Assembly (NCBI GenBank): GCA_031253995.1
Contig: JAIRVG010000052.1
Location: 62,001-126,000 of the forward strand
From: Paucimonas sp.
GTDB taxonomy: Bacteria > Pseudomonadota > Gammaproteobacteria > Pseudomonadales > Pseudomonadaceae
DNA length: 64,000 nt
Reading direction: 5' to 3'
Positions within the stretch are counted from its first letter, which is position 1. Each line of letters opens with the position of its first letter. The position numbers and the translations under genes are program-made. Below the pieces are notes generated by a model. That model ran no database searches. It was given only the letters and a program-made list of their open reading frames with translations, and was not told where the DNA came from. Below, piece after piece: positions 62,301 through 64,000 of the stretch.

Positions 62301-64000
62301 CCAGCGGCGGCACCGGCAGTGACATCCAGATCCAGGCCGACGGCAGCATCAAGCTGGGCAACGTCAATGCCGGTGGCAACAACGTCAAGATCGCCGCCGG
62401 TGGCAGCATCGAAGACGGCCGTAGCAGCACCGCCAACGCCAACGTCGTGGCCCGCTCGCTGGACATCAGCGCGCCGAACGGCATCGGCCAGCACGGCGAC
62501 CTGGCCCTGGACGTCAGCTTCCTCTCCGCCGCAGGCGGCAGCGGTGGCGTCACCGCAACCAACGCCGGCGCCGTGGCCGTCGACGCCAGCTCGCTGACCG
62601 GCAAGGGCACCAGCGCGATCAACATCGTCGCGACCGCCATCACCATCCTCGACAACAGCGGCGGCACCATCACCATGGATGGCGGCTCGCTGGTGCTGAA
62701 GGCGACTTCGGGCAACATCGTCTTCCTCAACCAGAACGACACCATCTACCTGCCAGGTGGCGGCAGCATCACCCTGATCGCGACCTCCAAGGCCAGCGCC
62801 GAGATCCCGGGCTACGACGGCGTGATCATCGCCGGCAACCTGAAGACCGACGGCGGCAACATCACCCTGCAGGCGCAGTCCAACATCACCATCGGCATGC
62901 TCGATGCCGGCACCACCGGCAACGTCACCGTGGCTTCGGCCGGCGGCGTGATCCTCGACGGCAACGGTACCGCGCAGAACATCCGCGGCAACAACGTCAG
63001 CCTGACCGCCAGCACCCCGAGCAAGTACACCGCCGAGCTGACCCGTGACACCGCCATCGCCGAATACTCGGCGCGTGACGCGGAAGCCGCGGCCAAGCTG
63101 CTGCAGCTGAACATCCTCATCCAGCAACTGAAGGACTACGAGGCCCTGGTGACCTCGGCCACCCTGCAGAACAGCCTGGCCGAGCTCAGCCAGCGCCTGG
63201 CCGAGATCGCTGCGAACAACCAGTCGGCCAAGGTCGACAGCATGTCGGCCAAGGCCGACGCGCTGAACACCGCGCTCAACGCCGCCACCGTGGTGCGTAA
63301 CGCCGCCGCCGTGATCGCCGGTGCCGCCCAGGCCGTGCCGTTCTCCGGTGACGCCGGTGCCGACGCCGCCTTCGCCGTGGTCGACCTGGTGATGTCCGCT
63401 GCCTCCCTGGCGCTGGACAGCTGGGAGCGCTACAGCCTGGCACCGCAGCAGGACCTGCTGGTGGAGCTGAACAACACCCTGGACGTGGCCAACGCAGCGG
63501 TCTACACCGCGGCGACCAACCTGGCGACCACCACCCAGATCCGCGACACCACCGCGACCTCGAAGGCTACCGCCGACCTGGCCGTGTTCAAGGCCAACAC
63601 CGCCCGCGATGCCTCCCTCCAGGTGCGCAAGCAGGCCGTGGCCGCCTACAACCTGAACCAGCAGATCGACAGCTCGGCCGACAAGCCGCTGGGCATCACC
63701 GCCAACCGCCTGGACATCAACAACGGCGGGGTCATCGACTCCAGCCTGTACCTGAACTCCACCGGCAGCCTGGGCCTGGGTGACATCACCGTGGCCAGCG
63801 GGCAGAAGATCGTCGCCGATGCCGCCGGCAACGTCGGTGTGGTCGGCAACGTCAACAGCGACACGTCCATCAGCCTCAAGGCTGGCCAGGCCATCCTCGG
63901 CCAGGGCGGCGTGCTGGCGACCCCGGACCTGAAGATGGTGGCCGGCAATGGCATCGGTGCCCTGACTGCCGTCAACACCAAGACCGACCGCGTCGCGGCC
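59369..64000 (+). CDS. TpsA exoprotein/adhesin with haemagglutinin-type secretion domain (partial, 5' part)
   Basis: The open frame runs from 59369 to the window end (1544 codons) without a stop. It begins with a basic signal peptide (MSRKKKGTQTF...SSVALA) and a TPS secretion domain with NGNIFLINPNGIVFGAGSQV (NPNGI motif around residues 112-116). A long right-handed beta-helix of imperfect repeats follows, rich in Gly, Ala, Thr, Asn and Ser. Residues about 1225-1435 depart from this: an Ala-, Leu- and Gln-rich, apparently helical segment, after which beta-helix-like repeats resume (LGITANRLDINNGGVI). The product would be exported by the adjacent TpsB and act at the cell surface as an adhesin or large exoprotein. 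The C-terminus is outside the window, so function cannot be settled. Confidence 0.92.
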   Translation, partial: MSRKKKGTQTFIKAVSVSVIGATSSVALAAPTGGSVVSGGISIGSMNNNELVITQALQKGIINWTDFSIDAGELVRFAQNAGNDSITLNRVLGSQVSNIQGALQANGNIFLINPNGIVFGAGSQVDVAGLLATTFDVTDSSFLNGGQLEFSQVAGKDLASIANQGTITSGAGGFVYLVAPKVDNSGFVIANVGRVTMAAGDRFTVNLQGSNLINFSVTGDTLAAATGSDLEGVKNSGTVSAQTVVLQGNSASGLMSSVVNNSGIIEATDLTIDAGDIVQNNTIKGVGTAAATTATLTAGKTIATGANSSTRATTLNLNVKDEGASIGSETGAVQVDADVLNASSQSGNVLVTDVNGGVALGEVKAGTPAAGGSVVITAQNGSITSADTSKANVTGYSAKLVADSAVGSDSTAVNTKVGVLSASTQNGGINLKNDGAVILGDVIAREQITVNGLTSSSAAIDNSGSITLSNSSVGSKNVKVQASEGVVLTGTVSATNGLTVTSDTGSILAAQAGTSLVGRTVNLNAGGEVGDAAQSLSTQSNTVNAAAGNGGVYLSESNGLTIGTLTAAGTDNNVVLSATQGNVTLGSVTATGASVTVNADNGSIISASGSTTNVTAKDLTVSAKSGIATSAKKLGTSVDTLTATTTAAQAGVFATNDKALQKLSVTTPNGDTNVAFSGGALTYLRNTSSLALTRTQALDLSFSNTSTGIKLNGIDAGSDKSVSLSAAGDITQGSGSVVAKDLVLDASGSIGAVGTALQTAASDLTLSSRNGTANIANTSADLALTATATSANGAVSVNQSGNLEVNSVNAKTAVNLTAGGAVTAAASAPGTVISAGSLNVTAASIGSATKALSSKVAAGAVNLTATNGDVNFSNIGAITLLDVLASNGKIAFQNAGDTVVGQLQASGTIDFKVSGNVTDGNGSAANFITSGLSAAVKSFGTSGDALEIQVDELVIDAANGGIYARQASGNLISLKQITSGGTGSDIQIQADGSIKLGNVNAGGNNVKIAAGGSIEDGRSSTANANVVARSLDISAPNGIGQHGDLALDVSFLSAAGGSGGVTATNAGAVAVDASSLTGKGTSAINIVATAITILDNSGGTITMDGGSLVLKATSGNIVFLNQNDTIYLPGGGSITLIATSKASAEIPGYDGVIIAGNLKTDGGNITLQAQSNITIGMLDAGTTGNVTVASAGGVILDGNGTAQNIRGNNVSLTASTPSKYTAELTRDTAIAEYSARDAEAAAKLLQLNILIQQLKDYEALVTSATLQNSLAELSQRLAEIAANNQSAKVDSMSAKADALNTALNAATVVRNAAAVIAGAAQAVPFSGDAGADAAFAVVDLVMSAASLALDSWERYSLAPQQDLLVELNNTLDVANAAVYTAATNLATTTQIRDTTATSKATADLAVFKANTARDASLQVRKQAVAAYNLNQQIDSSADKPLGITANRLDINNGGVIDSSLYLNSTGSLGLGDITVASGQKIVADAAGNVGVVGNVNSDTSISLKAGQAILGQGGVLATPDLKMVAGNGIGALTAVNTKTDRVAA

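Noticed and set aside
59318..63127. Open frame of 1269 codons on the minus strand opposite the TpsA gene
   Set aside because: Its composition is a low-complexity Gly/Ala/Val/Asp mirror of the repeat-rich, GC-biased TpsA coding strand. It has no recognisable domain, and TpsA itself has clear family motifs.

Overview
The window looks like a Pseudomonas chromosome (P. putida/entomophila or P. fluorescens relatives). It has high GC, a glcC-glcDEFGB glycolate locus, an OprD-type porin, Pseudomonas-type REP hairpins (TGTGGGAGC...) and a salicylate/histamine siderophore locus in the pmsCEAB order described for pseudomonine. I saw no tRNA, rRNA, CRISPR array or insertion sequence.

Region 1 (1-11.7 kb) is a LacI-controlled locus. 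A truncated LacI-family regulator (minus strand) faces a trehalose synthase-like GH13 gene. It is followed on the plus strand by a GMC oxidoreductase, SDR, NIPSNAP-like protein, aldehyde dehydrogenase, proline-racemase-family protein with a Ser/Cys active site, dienelactone hydrolase, cupin, alpha/beta hydrolase and L-aspartate dehydrogenase-like protein. Five copies of a TGTAAWCGATTACA-like palindrome lie in front of the transcription units, so this appears to be one regulon. Its substrate is unknown to me, and it is the best candidate here for an undescribed catabolic pathway.

Region 2 (11.7-19.1 kb) is the glycolate oxidase/malate synthase operon glcDEFGB (minus), divergent from its FadR-type regulator glcC, with two near-identical operators between them.

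Region 3 (19.3-28.3 kb) holds an OprD porin, an MFS carrier, a gamma-carbonic-anhydrase-like hexapeptide protein, a CaiB/BaiF CoA-transferase and an HMG-CoA-lyase-like enzyme under a LysR regulator. This suggests uptake, CoA activation and aldol cleavage of a branched (hydroxy)dicarboxylate. An AbrB-family membrane protein divergent from a second LysR regulator follows. A 71-nt inverted repeat pair lies in this region.

Region 4 (28.3-51.6 kb) is a pseudomonine/acinetobactin/anguibactin-type siderophore locus. It contains a TonB-dependent receptor with a Fur box; a tightly overlapping operon of two exporter-fold ABC proteins plus a FatBCD-like importer; an orphan ECF sigma factor with a Fur box; a PCP-C NRPS protein; an N-hydroxylase and a Cy-Cy-A NRPS with a degenerate carrier domain; and pmsC (isochorismate synthase), pmsE (aryl acid ligase-ArCP), pmsA (histidine decarboxylase) and pmsB (isochorismate-pyruvate lyase). 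Together these would make salicylate, load it on PmsE, condense and cyclise it with an amino acid (Thr in pseudomonine) and release with N-hydroxyhistamine.

Region 5 (51.7-56.2 kb) has a secreted epoxide-hydrolase-like protein and a CcdA-thioredoxin fusion, divergent from an OmpR-type two-component system. Region 6 (56.2-64 kb) is a 1.56-kb AT-richer non-coding stretch followed by a two-partner secretion pair. The very large TpsA exoprotein runs off the window end and carries an unusual helical insertion in its beta-helix.
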